Below, in pieces: positions 46,097-55,336 of a stretch of DNA of 64,000 nt. Numbering within the stretch: position 1 is the first letter of the stretch; each line of letters opens with the position of its first letter. This DNA is from an uncultured Prochlorococcus sp. Its GTDB lineage: Bacteria > Cyanobacteriota > Cyanobacteriia > PCC-6307 > Cyanobiaceae. The translations under genes and the position numbers were made by a program. The notes beneath the pieces are model-generated. The model was not told where the DNA came from. It saw only the letters and a list, made by a program, of their open reading frames with translations, and made no database searches. The stretch lies in assembly GCA_902622625.1 (NCBI GenBank), contig CACNQS010000005.1:1-64000 (forward strand), in the 5' to 3' direction.

Positions 46097-47458
46097 ATGA
46101 TCTTTAAAAATATTTCTAAGTCAAAATTAATTTTAGCTTTTATTTCTATAGTCATAACTTTTTTTGTATGGCAACAAGGCTTAAGGGATAGTTTAAATAG
46201 ATCATCTATCTCATTTGATATTAGTCAAAAAGAGCAAGAAATTGTTGAATTATCTGTCCAATCAATACCTGCATATCTTAGAAAATTTTTTATCATTAAT
46301 GATCCTGTTGAACAAATAAATAAATCACTCTCTGAGGTCTCATTTGAAGAGCTAACAGAGAGAAATAAATTAATTCGAATAATTACTTCAGAAACAAATG
46401 ATCCTATAATCTATAAAAATATATCCAAAGATTTTGAAAATAAAAACTTTAAATTTCTGATTGATGAGATAGAAAAAAAATCTAATAATAATTCATATAA
46501 TCCAAATTATGATAAATTTGAGTTTTTTAAAGGTGATAGATTTCTATATCACCTTGTTAGCCGGAAATTTGATTTTGACGATAGTGCATTAATAACAAAA
46601 TCATTTTCAAGCAAAATGTTTTTAAAAATATTAGCCATAAGGCTAATACCACTTTTAACAATAATTATTGGCTCTATTCTGGCTTTAAAAATATTATGGA
46701 CCACTATATCTTTGAAAAAGTTTGGTTGGCAGGAAATTAAATCCTTAGATTTAGAATTAATAGATATGGTCTTATTAATTGCGGGTGGATTTGTTGTTTT
46801 AGGAGAAGTGGTATCACCTTTATTTTCTATCAGTTTGGTTGAACTTTTTTCCAAAAATATCTCTAGTGAATTATCTCAATCTTTAAAAATATTCTTTGGA
46901 TATCTTTTTATGGCTATTCCACCATTAGTTATAGCCTATTATCAAATTAAATCTTTGCAAGGTGAATTTACTTTTAAAAAGGATTATTTACAGTTCAATA
47001 TCTTGCCTATAAAATATGCAATTTTTCAAGGAATTAAAGGTTGGTTAACAATTGTTCCTTTTGTTTTATTGATCTCTCTAATTATGAATAGTCTGATCGA
47101 TAATCAAAATGGTAGTAACCCTTTGCTGGAAATTGTTCTTAATAATAATAATTATTTATCATTTTTTCTATTATTTTTAACAACTACTCTATTAGCTCCT
47201 TTATTTGAGGAGATTATATTTCGTGGTATTTTACTGCCAACTCTATCTAGAGATTTTGGAGTAATTGCGGGCATCATAGTTTCAGCTTTTATCTTTGCAT
47301 TAGCCCATTTAAGTTTGGGAGAAATGCCGCCATTATTTGTTCTAGGGATTGGATTAGCAATCACAAGAATTGCTTCGGGGAGTTTGTTTTCCTCAGTGAT
47401 TATGCATTCTTTATGGAATGGATTGACTTTCTTAAATTTGTTTTTATTGAGGACATAA
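46097..47458 (+). CDS. CPBP family intramembrane metalloprotease
   Basis: The 453-residue membrane protein has an N-terminal helix, a long soluble region (about 30-185) and about seven C-terminal helices carrying the CPBP/CAAX-protease motifs EEIIFRG (about 369-375), FALAHLSLGE (about 400-409) and MHSLWNGLTFL (about 436-446). The paired Glu and the two His are the catalytic set. Members cut membrane substrates or prenylated proteins; the target here is unknown. It is transcribed towards the FtsL-like gene, 85 bp downstream. Confidence 0.88.
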   Translation: MIFKNISKSKLILAFISIVITFFVWQQGLRDSLNRSSISFDISQKEQEIVELSVQSIPAYLRKFFIINDPVEQINKSLSEVSFEELTERNKLIRIITSETNDPIIYKNISKDFENKNFKFLIDEIEKKSNNNSYNPNYDKFEFFKGDRFLYHLVSRKFDFDDSALITKSFSSKMFLKILAIRLIPLLTIIIGSILALKILWTTISLKKFGWQEIKSLDLELIDMVLLIAGGFVVLGEVVSPLFSISLVELFSKNISSELSQSLKIFFGYLFMAIPPLVIAYYQIKSLQGEFTFKKDYLQFNILPIKYAIFQGIKGWLTIVPFVLLISLIMNSLIDNQNGSNPLLEIVLNNNNYLSFFLLFLTTTLLAPLFEEIIFRGILLPTLSRDFGVIAGIIVSAFIFALAHLSLGEMPPLFVLGIGLAITRIASGSLFSSVIMHSLWNGLTFLNLFLLRT

Positions 47459-47543
47459 AGAATTTACTTTTTTACTTGCGAATCAAACAAAAAGATGTTT
47501 ATTTAATTTATAACACTTCTTTTATTTAAATAGTAAATCTTAG

Positions 47544-47972
47544 ATGAAACCTTATGGGAATCAACTTAATTTAAAAAAAAAAGTTTTATATGAAAGAAAA
47601 AAAAATTCTGAAAAAATATCCCTAATTCATATCAAATTAATACATCAAATTTTCGACACCATTAATATCTCTCTTTTGGTATTAATTTTCACCTTATTTT
47701 TCTTATCTTTAAATAGTCAAAGAAAATGGTCAAATACATATAAAAACTTATCTAAAACAAGAGCTATTAATAATAATCTCATTGATTATATTTCTAAAAT
47801 TGAGGAATTTTATATTAGTGAACTTGAGTCTATCAATACTTATAGAAAAACTAAACCTGAAGATTTAATCTATCTAGATAAACTTCCAGAAAAAAAAGAA
47901 GGTTTATTTAAGAAAAATTTAAGTAGTTTTATCGCAGGTTTTAGTGAAAGCAAATATCAAAGGGGATATTGA
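47544..47972 (+). CDS. Candidate FtsL-like divisome protein
   Basis: The 142-residue protein has a basic cytoplasmic N-terminus, one membrane helix at about 37-57 (FDTINISLLVLIFTLFFLSL) and a periplasmic helical stretch (SNTYKNLSKTRAINNNLIDY, IEEFYISELESINTYRK), the bitopic topology of FtsL/FtsB. It overlaps ftsI by 4 bp (ATGA-type), as ftsL-ftsI often does elsewhere. FtsL sequences are too diverged for a family call by eye. Role and name are inferences from topology and position. Confidence 0.6.
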   Translation: MKPYGNQLNLKKKVLYERKKNSEKISLIHIKLIHQIFDTINISLLVLIFTLFFLSLNSQRKWSNTYKNLSKTRAINNNLIDYISKIEEFYISELESINTYRKTKPEDLIYLDKLPEKKEGLFKKNLSSFIAGFSESKYQRGY

Positions 47973-49723
47973 TGAAAAAATACAAAAAAATTGTTCGTCT
48001 AATACCCCTTGATCAAAGAAGATTTAAATTTCTCTATATTTCTAGCTTACTATTAATATTTTGTTTGTTTGGCAGGTTAGTTAAATTGCAAGTCTTTAAC
48101 GCTTCTGATTTACAAAGGAAAGCTAGATTAATACAATCTTCTAAAACTTATGCTTTAAAAAAAAGGAGAGCGATTGTTGATAGAAATAATAGACTAATTG
48201 CTTACGATAAACCGCTCTATAAATTATGGGCCCATCCAAAATATTTTAATTTTCCCGGAGATTCAATTAACAGAGTTCGCAGTATTGAAGAAGTTATAGA
48301 AAAAGTATCATCTATCTTGGATATAAATGGTGAAATACTCTTGAGTAAATTTAATAATAAAATGAGTGGCATCAAGCTTTTGGATAAGATTTCCGAAGAA
48401 AAGGCAGAAAAGATTAAGAACCTTCAAATAAGTGGACTTGATTTGTTTAAATATTCGCAGAGATATTATCCACAAGGGGAGCTCTACTCTAATCTTGTAG
48501 GTTTTGTTAATGATGAGAATAAGGCTTCAGCGGGTTTAGAACTTCATTTAGATAATCAAATTAAAGTTTTTAATAAAAGTAATTTAATAAAAAGAGGAGG
48601 AGACGGAACTCCTCTTCCGGATAATTCAGCCCCAGGTGATTTTATTTCTGATTACAAAAGTTTAGGCCTCACTATAGATTCAAAATTACAGAAAGCGTCA
48701 TTCAATGCTTTATCAAAGCAAGTAAGTAAATGGAAAGCGAAGAAGGGATTCGCCATAGTTATGGATGTTAATAATGGCCGGATTCTTTCCTTGGTTGCAT
48801 TCCCGTCATATGACCCAAATAAATTTTGGCAATATAATTCTGAACTCTTTAGAGGTTGGTATTCTCAAGATTTATTTGAGCCTGGTTCAACTTTTAAACC
48901 TATTAATCTTGCCTTGGCTTTAGAAGAAAAAGTAATCCAGAAAGATGGCGTAGTTGAAGATATTGGAGAGATTAATGTTGGAGGATGGACACTTTCTAAT
49001 TGGGATAAAAAAGGTAACGGATACATTGACTATCCAAAAGTATTGCAGGTTTCAAGTAATGTTGGGATGGTAAAAATAATGCAAAATTTAGATCCTAAAA
49101 TTTATTGGGATTGGCTAAAAAATTTAGGTATAAATAAAAATCTAGAGACTGACTTATTTGAATCAACCGCTGGCCAACTAAAGAGAAAAGAATTATTTGT
49201 AAATCAATCAATTGAGCCTGCCGTAACTTCTTTTGGTAAAGGGTTCTCAATCTCGCCACTTAAATTGGTTCAACTTCATGCGGCTCTAGCAAATGGTGGT
49301 TTTGAAGTTACTCCTCATGTAACCTCAACTTTCAAAGAAAGAGTTAATAAAAAACCAAAAAAACAATTTTTTTCACACGAAGTCTCTAAAACTGTTCTTG
49401 AATGGATGGAGAGTGTAGTTGATAAAGGTAGTGGATCTGGAGTGAAAATCGAGGGTTATAGGATAGCGGGGAAAACGGGTACTTCCCAAAAAGCCTTAAA
49501 TGGTTCCTATACGAGCAAAAAAGTTTGTAGTTTTGTGGCGACCTTACCAGTTAATGATCCGAAATATGCTGTCCTAGTAGTAGTTGATGAGCCATCTAAA
49601 TCATTTGCATATGGTTCAACTGTGGCTGTACCAGTTGCGAAAGAAATTATCGAGAGTTTGATAGTAATTGAAAAAATACCTCCCAATATTAAAGATCATG
49701 GAATGATTGTTAAAAAACCCTAA
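47969..49723 (+). CDS. ftsI: Penicillin-binding protein, FtsI (class B) type
   Basis: FtsI cross-links septal peptidoglycan. The 584-residue class B protein has a membrane anchor (about 21-38), the dimerisation domain with KKRRAIVDRNNRLIAYDK, and the transpeptidase domain with SxxK as EPGSTFKPINLALAL, SSN in VSSNVGMVKI and KTGT in GYRIAGKTGTSQKA. The C-terminus VVVDEPSKSFAYGSTVAVPV is typical. It overlaps the FtsL-like gene by 4 bp upstream; transaldolase follows 90 bp later. Confidence 0.95.
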   Translation: MMKKYKKIVRLIPLDQRRFKFLYISSLLLIFCLFGRLVKLQVFNASDLQRKARLIQSSKTYALKKRRAIVDRNNRLIAYDKPLYKLWAHPKYFNFPGDSINRVRSIEEVIEKVSSILDINGEILLSKFNNKMSGIKLLDKISEEKAEKIKNLQISGLDLFKYSQRYYPQGELYSNLVGFVNDENKASAGLELHLDNQIKVFNKSNLIKRGGDGTPLPDNSAPGDFISDYKSLGLTIDSKLQKASFNALSKQVSKWKAKKGFAIVMDVNNGRILSLVAFPSYDPNKFWQYNSELFRGWYSQDLFEPGSTFKPINLALALEEKVIQKDGVVEDIGEINVGGWTLSNWDKKGNGYIDYPKVLQVSSNVGMVKIMQNLDPKIYWDWLKNLGINKNLETDLFESTAGQLKRKELFVNQSIEPAVTSFGKGFSISPLKLVQLHAALANGGFEVTPHVTSTFKERVNKKPKKQFFSHEVSKTVLEWMESVVDKGSGSGVKIEGYRIAGKTGTSQKALNGSYTSKKVCSFVATLPVNDPKYAVLVVVDEPSKSFAYGSTVAVPVAKEIIESLIVIEKIPPNIKDHGMIVKKP

Positions 49724-49813
49724 AATTTTCCAATTTTATAAATATTTAGTTGATTATCTGATGATTTCATCAGGAATAAAAGCTAGTTTATGTATATATA
49801 TGATTATCTAGAT

Positions 49814-50815
49814 ATGAAATCAATTTTAGAACAATTGTCCTCAATGACCGTTGTTGTTGCTGATACTGGAGATTTAGATTCGATAAAAAAATTTCAACCA
49901 AGGGACGCTACTACCAATCCATCGCTAATACTTGCTGCTGCAAAGAACCCTGATTATGTGAAATTAATTGATAAAGCTTTAGAAAGTTCAGAAAAGGCAT
50001 TGCCCCAAGGATTCTCCAAAATTGAATTAATCAAAGAAACTGTCGACCAAGTTTCAGTATTCTTTGGAAAAGAAATATTGAAAATTATTTCAGGGCGCGT
50101 ATCTACAGAAGTTGATGCAAGACTGAGCTTTGACACCGAAGCTACGGTAGAAAAAGCGAGAAAATTGATCAATCTTTACAAAAATTTTGGAATTGAAAAG
50201 GAAAGAATTTTGATTAAGATTGCTGCAACTTGGGAGGGAATTAAGGCAGCTGAAATTTTGGAAAAAGAGGGTATTAAGTGCAACTTAACTTTACTTTTTA
50301 ACTTCTGCCAAGCAGTAACTTGTGCCAATGCAAAGATAACTCTAATTTCTCCCTTCGTTGGCCGTATATTGGATTGGCATAAAGCAAAAACTGGTAAAAC
50401 CAGTTTTATTGGTGCTGAAGACCCTGGAGTTATTTCGGTTACTCAAATATACAAGTACTTTAAAGAAAAGGGATTCAAGACAGAAGTAATGGGAGCGAGT
50501 TTTAGAAATCTTGATGAAATAAAAGAATTAGCAGGTTGCGATCTTTTAACAATCGCACCAAAATTTCTTGAGGAACTGAAGAAAGAAAAAGGAGAGTTAG
50601 TTAGAAAATTAGATGTAAGTACTCAAATAAATAATTCTATTGACTACGAATTTGAAGAAAAAGATTTTAGATTAAGTATGTTAGATGATCAAATGGCAAG
50701 TGAAAAGCTTAGTGAAGGTATCACTGGATTCAGTAAAGCTATAGAAGAATTAGAAGAACTGCTACTTAAGAGATATTCAGAGATTAAAAATCACAAATTG
50801 ATTTCTGCTAACTAA
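49814..50815 (+). CDS. tal: Transaldolase
   Basis: The enzyme moves dihydroxyacetone units in the pentose phosphate pathway. The conserved blocks are [20 protein letters not shown] (about 16-35), [22 protein letters not shown], the Schiff-base lysine in [13 protein letters not shown] (about 131-143) and [20 protein letters not shown]-like [15 protein letters not shown] chose the ATG at 49814 ([15 protein letters not shown], 333 residues); an ATG eight codons earlier gives MYIYDYLD, which lacks family similarity. A C-terminal extension past about residue 315 is acidic and helical. Confidence 0.96.
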   Translation: MKSILEQLSSMTVVVADTGDLDSIKKFQPRDATTNPSLILAAAKNPDYVKLIDKALESSEKALPQGFSKIELIKETVDQVSVFFGKEILKIISGRVSTEVDARLSFDTEATVEKARKLINLYKNFGIEKERILIKIAATWEGIKAAEILEKEGIKCNLTLLFNFCQAVTCANAKITLISPFVGRILDWHKAKTGKTSFIGAEDPGVISVTQIYKYFKEKGFKTEVMGASFRNLDEIKELAGCDLLTIAPKFLEELKKEKGELVRKLDVSTQINNSIDYEFEEKDFRLSMLDDQMASEKLSEGITGFSKAIEELEELLLKRYSEIKNHKLISAN

Positions 50816-50839
50816 ATCTAAGTTTGTATTGAAAAAGAA

Positions 50840-51973
50840 TTAAGGCCCACTTTTTGTTAAGAGTCTCCTGATAACCCTTTTTGCAATATCTTCATAACTC
50901 ATTTCTCCTGATAATATTTGGGCAATACGTTTAGGTGCTGTTTTTCTTTTGACTCCTAATTGGTATCCAGTTCTGGGAAATCTATAAAATACTTGGGCTA
51001 TTCTCCTCCCCCAAGCCATTGATTTCCCCCAAATGCTGTTAATTTTTTTCGTATAAAGATTTAAATCATCTACTTTTCCTGATAGAAACTGATCTATATA
51101 TTCTGCAGCATAAAAACTGCTAATTAAGGATGGTCTAATTCCTTCAGCTAAGAAAGGGTCACATAGAGATGCTGCATCTCCAACCGCTAAAACTTTGTCA
51201 CCATTAATAGAGCTAAAGCCACTCCATATTCTCAGTTTCTTACTAATTGTTTTATAGGGAAAATCATCAAAACCGAAGCTTCTGATTACTTGTTTATTTA
51301 TAACCTGATTTTCTAGAAGACCATTATTTATAAAAGTACCTAAACCAATATTTAAGCTTTCTCTTAGGGGGAATGCCCATGCAAAACCATATTTTATAAA
51401 TCCAAACTCAAATCTAACTGCATCTTTAGGGATTTCACCTAACCCTTTTAATCTTAATGAGATTGTGTTCGCAAATTTCGGTTTTCTTGGTCCTAAATTG
51501 AAATAACTCGCCCATTTCGATTGGGACCCATCTGCAATTACAAGAAATTCTGAATTATATTTTATTTTGTTACTGCAAGAAATTTCCCATTTATCATTTT
51601 TTTTTATAATTTTTTCTATCAATAATGGTCTTATAATCTGAGCTCCATTACTTAAGGACTCATAGAGTAATAATTGATCAAGTTTCTCTCTTTCAATAAT
51701 CCAAAATGGAGATTCACCAGTCAGATCAGCGGTTACATTATCTGTAGCCTTCCATCTGAATTCAACATTCTTAATCTTTGATGCTATGGCATCTTTTATA
51801 TCTAAAGGAAGAAATCTTTGCATTGAAGATGCCATCCCGCCTGCACATGGTTTGTAATCTGGGGATTTTTCTTTTTCGATAATTAAAACAGAATATCCTT
51901 TCTTTGATAGGTTAAGAGCGGTGGAAGATCCTGATAAACCTCCACCAATGATTACAACGTCAAATCCTATCAA
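50840..51973 (-). CDS. Geranylgeranyl-reductase-like FAD-dependent oxidoreductase
   Basis: This is a 377-residue flavoprotein with the Rossmann motif [20 protein letters not shown] (about 6-25). [13 protein letters not shown] (about 39-51) and [20 protein letters not shown] (about 264-283) are the GG-reductase family blocks. ChlP-type enzymes saturate the geranylgeranyl chain for chlorophyll or tocopherol, but this is shorter and diverged from ChlP. The role is not fixed. It overlaps frr by 4 bp and so is co-translated with it. A C-terminal basic region ([20 protein letters not shown]) may contact membranes. Confidence 0.85.
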   Translation of the reverse strand: MIGFDVVIIGGGLSGSSTALNLSKKGYSVLIIEKEKSPDYKPCAGGMASSMQRFLPLDIKDAIASKIKNVEFRWKATDNVTADLTGESPFWIIEREKLDQLLLYESLSNGAQIIRPLLIEKIIKKNDKWEISCSNKIKYNSEFLVIADGSQSKWASYFNLGPRKPKFANTISLRLKGLGEIPKDAVRFEFGFIKYGFAWAFPLRESLNIGLGTFINNGLLENQVINKQVIRSFGFDDFPYKTISKKLRIWSGFSSINGDKVLAVGDAASLCDPFLAEGIRPSLISSFYAAEYIDQFLSGKVDDLNLYTKKINSIWGKSMAWGRRIAQVFYRFPRTGYQLGVKRKTAPKRIAQILSGEMSYEDIAKRVIRRLLTKSGP

Positions 51974-52518
51974 ACTTTTAGAATTTCCTTTTCTTTTTCA
52001 GACAATTTAGTTTCTATTAAGGAAATATATTTGTCAGTAATTTTCTGAATTTCAGATTGATTATCTCTCGATTCGTCAATAGAAATAAGGCCATCTTTTT
52101 CGTCTTTTTTTTCTTTGTCAACAGCATCTCTTCTGATATTTCTCAAAGCTACTTTTCCTTCCTCTGCATATTTAGAGGCTAATTTACAAAATTCTTTTCT
52201 TCTTTCTTCTGTTAGAGGAGGAACATTTATTCTTATTACTTTCCCATCATTATTTGGAGTAATACCTAAATCACTCATAGAAATAGATTTCTCTATCGCT
52301 TGCAAACATGAAATATCGAAAGGTTGTATTGAAATTGTTTGCGAATCAAGAGTGCTTATAGTCGCAAGCGATTTGATTGGTGTTTCTGCTCCGTAGTACT
52401 CAACACTTACTCTGTCTAACAAGGAAGCATTAGCTCTGCCTGTCCTAATTGTATTAAAGTTTCTTTGTGTGGCTTCAATACTTTTATTCATATTTTCTTG
52501 AATTTCTTTTTCTTTCAT
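51970..52518 (-). CDS. frr: Ribosome recycling factor
   Basis: Frr splits post-termination ribosomes with EF-G. The 182-residue protein shows [20 protein letters not shown] (about 23-42), [14 protein letters not shown] and [20 protein letters not shown] (about 111-130), then [15 protein letters not shown]. Normal length, and the order pyrH-frr is the common bacterial one. It overlaps the downstream GG-reductase-like gene by 4 bp. Confidence 0.98.
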   Translation of the reverse strand: MKEKEIQENMNKSIEATQRNFNTIRTGRANASLLDRVSVEYYGAETPIKSLATISTLDSQTISIQPFDISCLQAIEKSISMSDLGITPNNDGKVIRINVPPLTEERRKEFCKLASKYAEEGKVALRNIRRDAVDKEKKDEKDGLISIDESRDNQSEIQKITDKYISLIETKLSEKEKEILKV

Positions 52519-52541
52519 AATTAAAAAAATTTAAATAATCT

Positions 52542-53246
52542 CTAACTAATTAAAGAGCCTATTGGCTCACCAGAAACAGCTTTAGAAATGTTCCCTTTTT
52601 TGAATATATCAAAAACCATAATTGGGATATTATTATCTTTGCAAAGTGCAATCGCAGTACTGTCCATTACGGCAATTTCATCACTAAGAACTTGTTGATA
52701 ACTTAGAGAGAAATATTTTTTTGCATCTTTAAATTGATTAGGATCACGATCATATACTCCATCAACTTTAGTAGCCTTCATAACAACTTCAGCGTTTATC
52801 TCCGCTGCTCTCAAAGCTGCAGTAGTATCAGTTGTAAAAAATGGATTTCCGCATCCACCTCCGAAAACTACAACTCTGCCTTTTTCCAAGTGCCTCATAG
52901 CTCTTCTTCTTATGTAGGGTTCGGCAATTTCCTGCATTTCTATTGCTGTTTGAACTCTTGTAGCAACTCCTACTCTTTCTAATCCATCTTGAAGTGAAAT
53001 AGCATTCATTACTGTTGCTAGCATCCCAACATAATCAGCTGTCGCTCTGTCCATTCCATCTGCAGACCCTTTAAGGCCTCTAAAAATATTCCCGCCCCCA
53101 ACAACTATTGCAAGTTCTACATTATTTTCGACTACTTTTGAAACATCTTCTGCAATTGACTGAACTATAGCAGGATCAATACCATAAGGTTTTTCACCCA
53201 TTAGTGCTTCACCACTAAGTTTTAAGAGAACTCTTTTGTAAGTCAT
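52542..53246 (-). CDS. pyrH: UMP kinase (uridylate kinase)
   Basis: PyrH makes UDP from UMP, the key pyrimidine step. The 234-residue protein has [20 protein letters not shown] (about 3-22), [10 protein letters not shown] (about 48-57), [20 protein letters not shown] and [15 protein letters not shown], then [10 protein letters not shown] and [19 protein letters not shown]. All are PyrH blocks. frr is 23 bp downstream. Confidence 0.98.
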   Translation of the reverse strand: MTYKRVLLKLSGEALMGEKPYGIDPAIVQSIAEDVSKVVENNVELAIVVGGGNIFRGLKGSADGMDRATADYVGMLATVMNAISLQDGLERVGVATRVQTAIEMQEIAEPYIRRRAMRHLEKGRVVVFGGGCGNPFFTTDTTAALRAAEINAEVVMKATKVDGVYDRDPNQFKDAKKYFSLSYQQVLSDEIAVMDSTAIALCKDNNIPIMVFDIFKKGNISKAVSGEPIGSLIS

Positions 53247-53373
53247 TCAATAATTGTACTTTTAAGACCTTAGCAAGTAAAAGCACCAAATTTATTTTTT
53301 GTTCAGATATTGCTTGCGTCTTTAAACATTTCTAAACCTGCCTTAAGAAATTTTAAATAATAATTTACCTTAA

Positions 53374-54066
53374 CTAAAATTCAATACACTTTTGTGCTTT
53401 TATTCCTTGTTCTTTAAATGGATGTCTTATTAGTTTCATTTCTGTAACTAAATCAGCGTAATTGATAATTGAATCAGATGCTCCCCTTCCAGTTAAAACA
53501 ATATGATTTTTTCTATTATTTAGGCTTCTTAAAAAAGTGATTATTTCCTCGGGTGCAAGATAACCAAGTTTTGTCGCAATATTAATTTCATCAAGAATGA
53601 TAAGTTTATAAGATTCTTTTTGAATATATTTTTTGGCTAATTGCCAAGCCTCTTGAACTAATTTTTCATCTCTTATTCTGTCTTGTGTTTCCCAAGTAAA
53701 ACCCTCTCCTAATGAATGCCAAGATATGTTTGAAGACAAGTTTTTAAGTGCTTTTTCTTCTCCAGTCGTCCAGCCTCCTTTGATAAATTGAATTATTGCT
53801 ACTTTATAGCCATGCCCTATCGTCCTTAAAGCCATACCTAAAGATGCAGTTGTTTTGCCCTTGCCATTTCCTGTAAAAACAATCAATAATCCTTTTTTTG
53901 TTTTTCTGATTTGTAGTCTTTCGGCTTGAATATCTTTTCTTTTTTGCATTCTTTTTTTATATGAGCTCTCATCGCTTTCCGGTGATAATTTACCTCCCAT
54001 TCCAAGTTTATTTGCTTGGTTATCGAGGTTAAACATTTTCTCAGAAGATGAAGGTTTTTCTTGCAT
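53374..54066 (-). CDS. cobO: Cob(I)yrinic acid a,c-diamide adenosyltransferase
   Basis: CobO/BtuR attaches the adenosyl group to cobalt in cobalamin synthesis. The 230-residue protein has the ATP-binding TGNGKGKTTASLGMALRTIG (about 69-88), the conserved VAIIQFIKGGW and LIILDEINIATKLGYL (about 154-169), and VVLTGRGA-like IVLTGRGASDSIINYADLVT. An N-terminal extension of about 60 residues precedes the core. The recombinase gene starts 34 bp upstream of its start on the same strand. Confidence 0.95.
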   Translation of the reverse strand: MQEKPSSSEKMFNLDNQANKLGMGGKLSPESDESSYKKRMQKRKDIQAERLQIRKTKKGLLIVFTGNGKGKTTASLGMALRTIGHGYKVAIIQFIKGGWTTGEEKALKNLSSNISWHSLGEGFTWETQDRIRDEKLVQEAWQLAKKYIQKESYKLIILDEINIATKLGYLAPEEIITFLRSLNNRKNHIVLTGRGASDSIINYADLVTEMKLIRHPFKEQGIKAQKCIEF

Positions 54067-54100
54067 ATGACCCTTATTTTTATTTAATTATTATAAATCT

Positions 54101-54952
54101 TTAAATATTTTTAATTCTTTTTACTTTTAAAAGTGCATTATTCACTGCCTGTTGTTGATCTCTTTTAGTAATCCAGTGGTGATAAGTTTGAGTATGTAAA
54201 CTAACTGAATGTCCCATCATTCTGGCAGCCACAGTATCAGGTAAATCATAAAAAATTGTTCTAACTGCCCAAGCATGTCTTAAATCATAAGGTTTTATTT
54301 CTAAAGAGTAACGCTTAAACTGATCTGTAATTTTTTTTCCAATATTCTGTAGGGTTGTAATTTTAAGATCTCTATTAATATTTGGTAGAAGTTCTGGATT
54401 CTCACCAAGTTTTGATAATTCGAACTTTTCCACCCATTCAGGATGAAATGGCCAAACTTGATGTTCCCCAGTTTTAGTCGTAGGTAAAACTCTAATAATT
54501 TTGTCCCCAAAATTAGTAAGAGAACTTAAATCACAAAAAAATACTTCATGATTCCTTAATCCATATGTAGCCATCAGACCAAAAACAAATTTCCAAGACT
54601 TGTTTGGTATGGTCTCCCACAGTTCCTCTATTAATTCGTCCTTGGGAAGATCTCTAAATCCTGCTTTGTTCAGACCATATCCCCTAGAGTTTAATTTCCA
54701 ATCTTCTGGTAGTTTAATATCCAAAAACTTAGCCAAAACATTTAGAGAAGTGGCGCATTGTTTCCTACTTCTGGTACCTTCCTTATAACTTTCAAGTGTT
54801 TTTTGAAATATTTTTTCTAAAGCTTCATTCTCATAATCATTGTAAATATTTAGGATTCTTTTCATATATGGTTTGTAAGAACTTCTCCATGTAGTTTTTC
54901 TAGTGCTGGTTCGAAAATCACTTTTATTTTCTTTAAAAAAAAAATTCCTCAA
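54101..54952 (-). CDS. Tyrosine recombinase, C-terminal catalytic part (split by a frameshift)
   Basis: The frame encodes 283 residues if a TTG (54952) is used. The catalytic set of a tyrosine recombinase is present: the first Arg in ATYGLRNHEVFF, YDLRHAWAVRTI (Arg-His), MMGHSVSLHTQTYHHW (His and the nucleophile Tyr). The N-terminal DNA-binding part is in the adjacent frame (54933-55271). A run of ten T residues (54935-54944 on the minus strand) separates the frames; with nine T the two join into one chain of about 388 residues. The gene could be broken, phase-variable, or read by slippage. Confidence 0.85.
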   Translation of the reverse strand: MRNFFFKENKSDFRTSTRKTTWRSSYKPYMKRILNIYNDYENEALEKIFQKTLESYKEGTRSRKQCATSLNVLAKFLDIKLPEDWKLNSRGYGLNKAGFRDLPKDELIEELWETIPNKSWKFVFGLMATYGLRNHEVFFCDLSSLTNFGDKIIRVLPTTKTGEHQVWPFHPEWVEKFELSKLGENPELLPNINRDLKITTLQNIGKKITDQFKRYSLEIKPYDLRHAWAVRTIFYDLPDTVAARMMGHSVSLHTQTYHHWITKRDQQQAVNNALLKVKRIKNI

Positions 54953-55271
54953 ATTGATTTAATCTTTTTGGGAATTCAAAACCATCTTTTTTTTCCTTTT
55001 TATAAGGTTTGTCTATCCAATTAATCCAATCAAATTGATTCAATTCCAATTGCAAATTGATTAATTGCAATTTTTTTTTGGCCTCCTCTAATCCAGAAAT
55101 ATCAGCCTTTAAACCAAGAGATATTCTTTGAATTTTAAAGTTACTGTTGTCTTCTTTTGAGGGTAGTGAACCACGAATATTTAATTTCTCTCCTCTTTTC
55201 TCAATTTTAAGCTTGCTGCCTTGAGTAGCAAATTTATCATTGACATTATTAATTTCCTGAATTACGTTCAT
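54933..55271 (-). CDS. Tyrosine recombinase, N-terminal part (Arm-binding domain, frameshifted)
   Basis: This frame encodes 112 residues (MNVIQEINNVNDKFATQGSK to NQFEEFFF). The beta-rich first half with RGEKLNIRGSLPSKEDN and RISLGLKADISGLEEAKKKL, and the IDKPYKKEKKDGFEF linker resemble the arm-type DNA-binding N-terminus of phage integrases. It ends at a TAA directly after the T10 run and its last residues EEFFF match the start of the next frame (NFFFKEN). No attachment site or neighbouring tRNA is visible, so I do not call a prophage. Confidence 0.75.
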   Translation of the reverse strand: MNVIQEINNVNDKFATQGSKLKIEKRGEKLNIRGSLPSKEDNSNFKIQRISLGLKADISGLEEAKKKLQLINLQLELNQFDWINWIDKPYKKEKKDGFEFPKRLNQFEEFFF

Positions 55272-55336
55272 TTACTTATATAATTGACCATATAATGACG
55301 TTTTTAATGTTGATTTTCAATCTCCATAAATTTTAA

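Noticed and set aside
49790-49813. Transaldolase starting at the first ATG (MYIYDYLD)
   Set aside because: The added eight residues lack family similarity, and the second ATG gives the expected N-terminus.
54101-55271. A prophage or genomic island marked by the recombinase
   Set aside because: The flanks are housekeeping genes (cobO, hemH), with no phage genes, tRNA or direct repeats visible.
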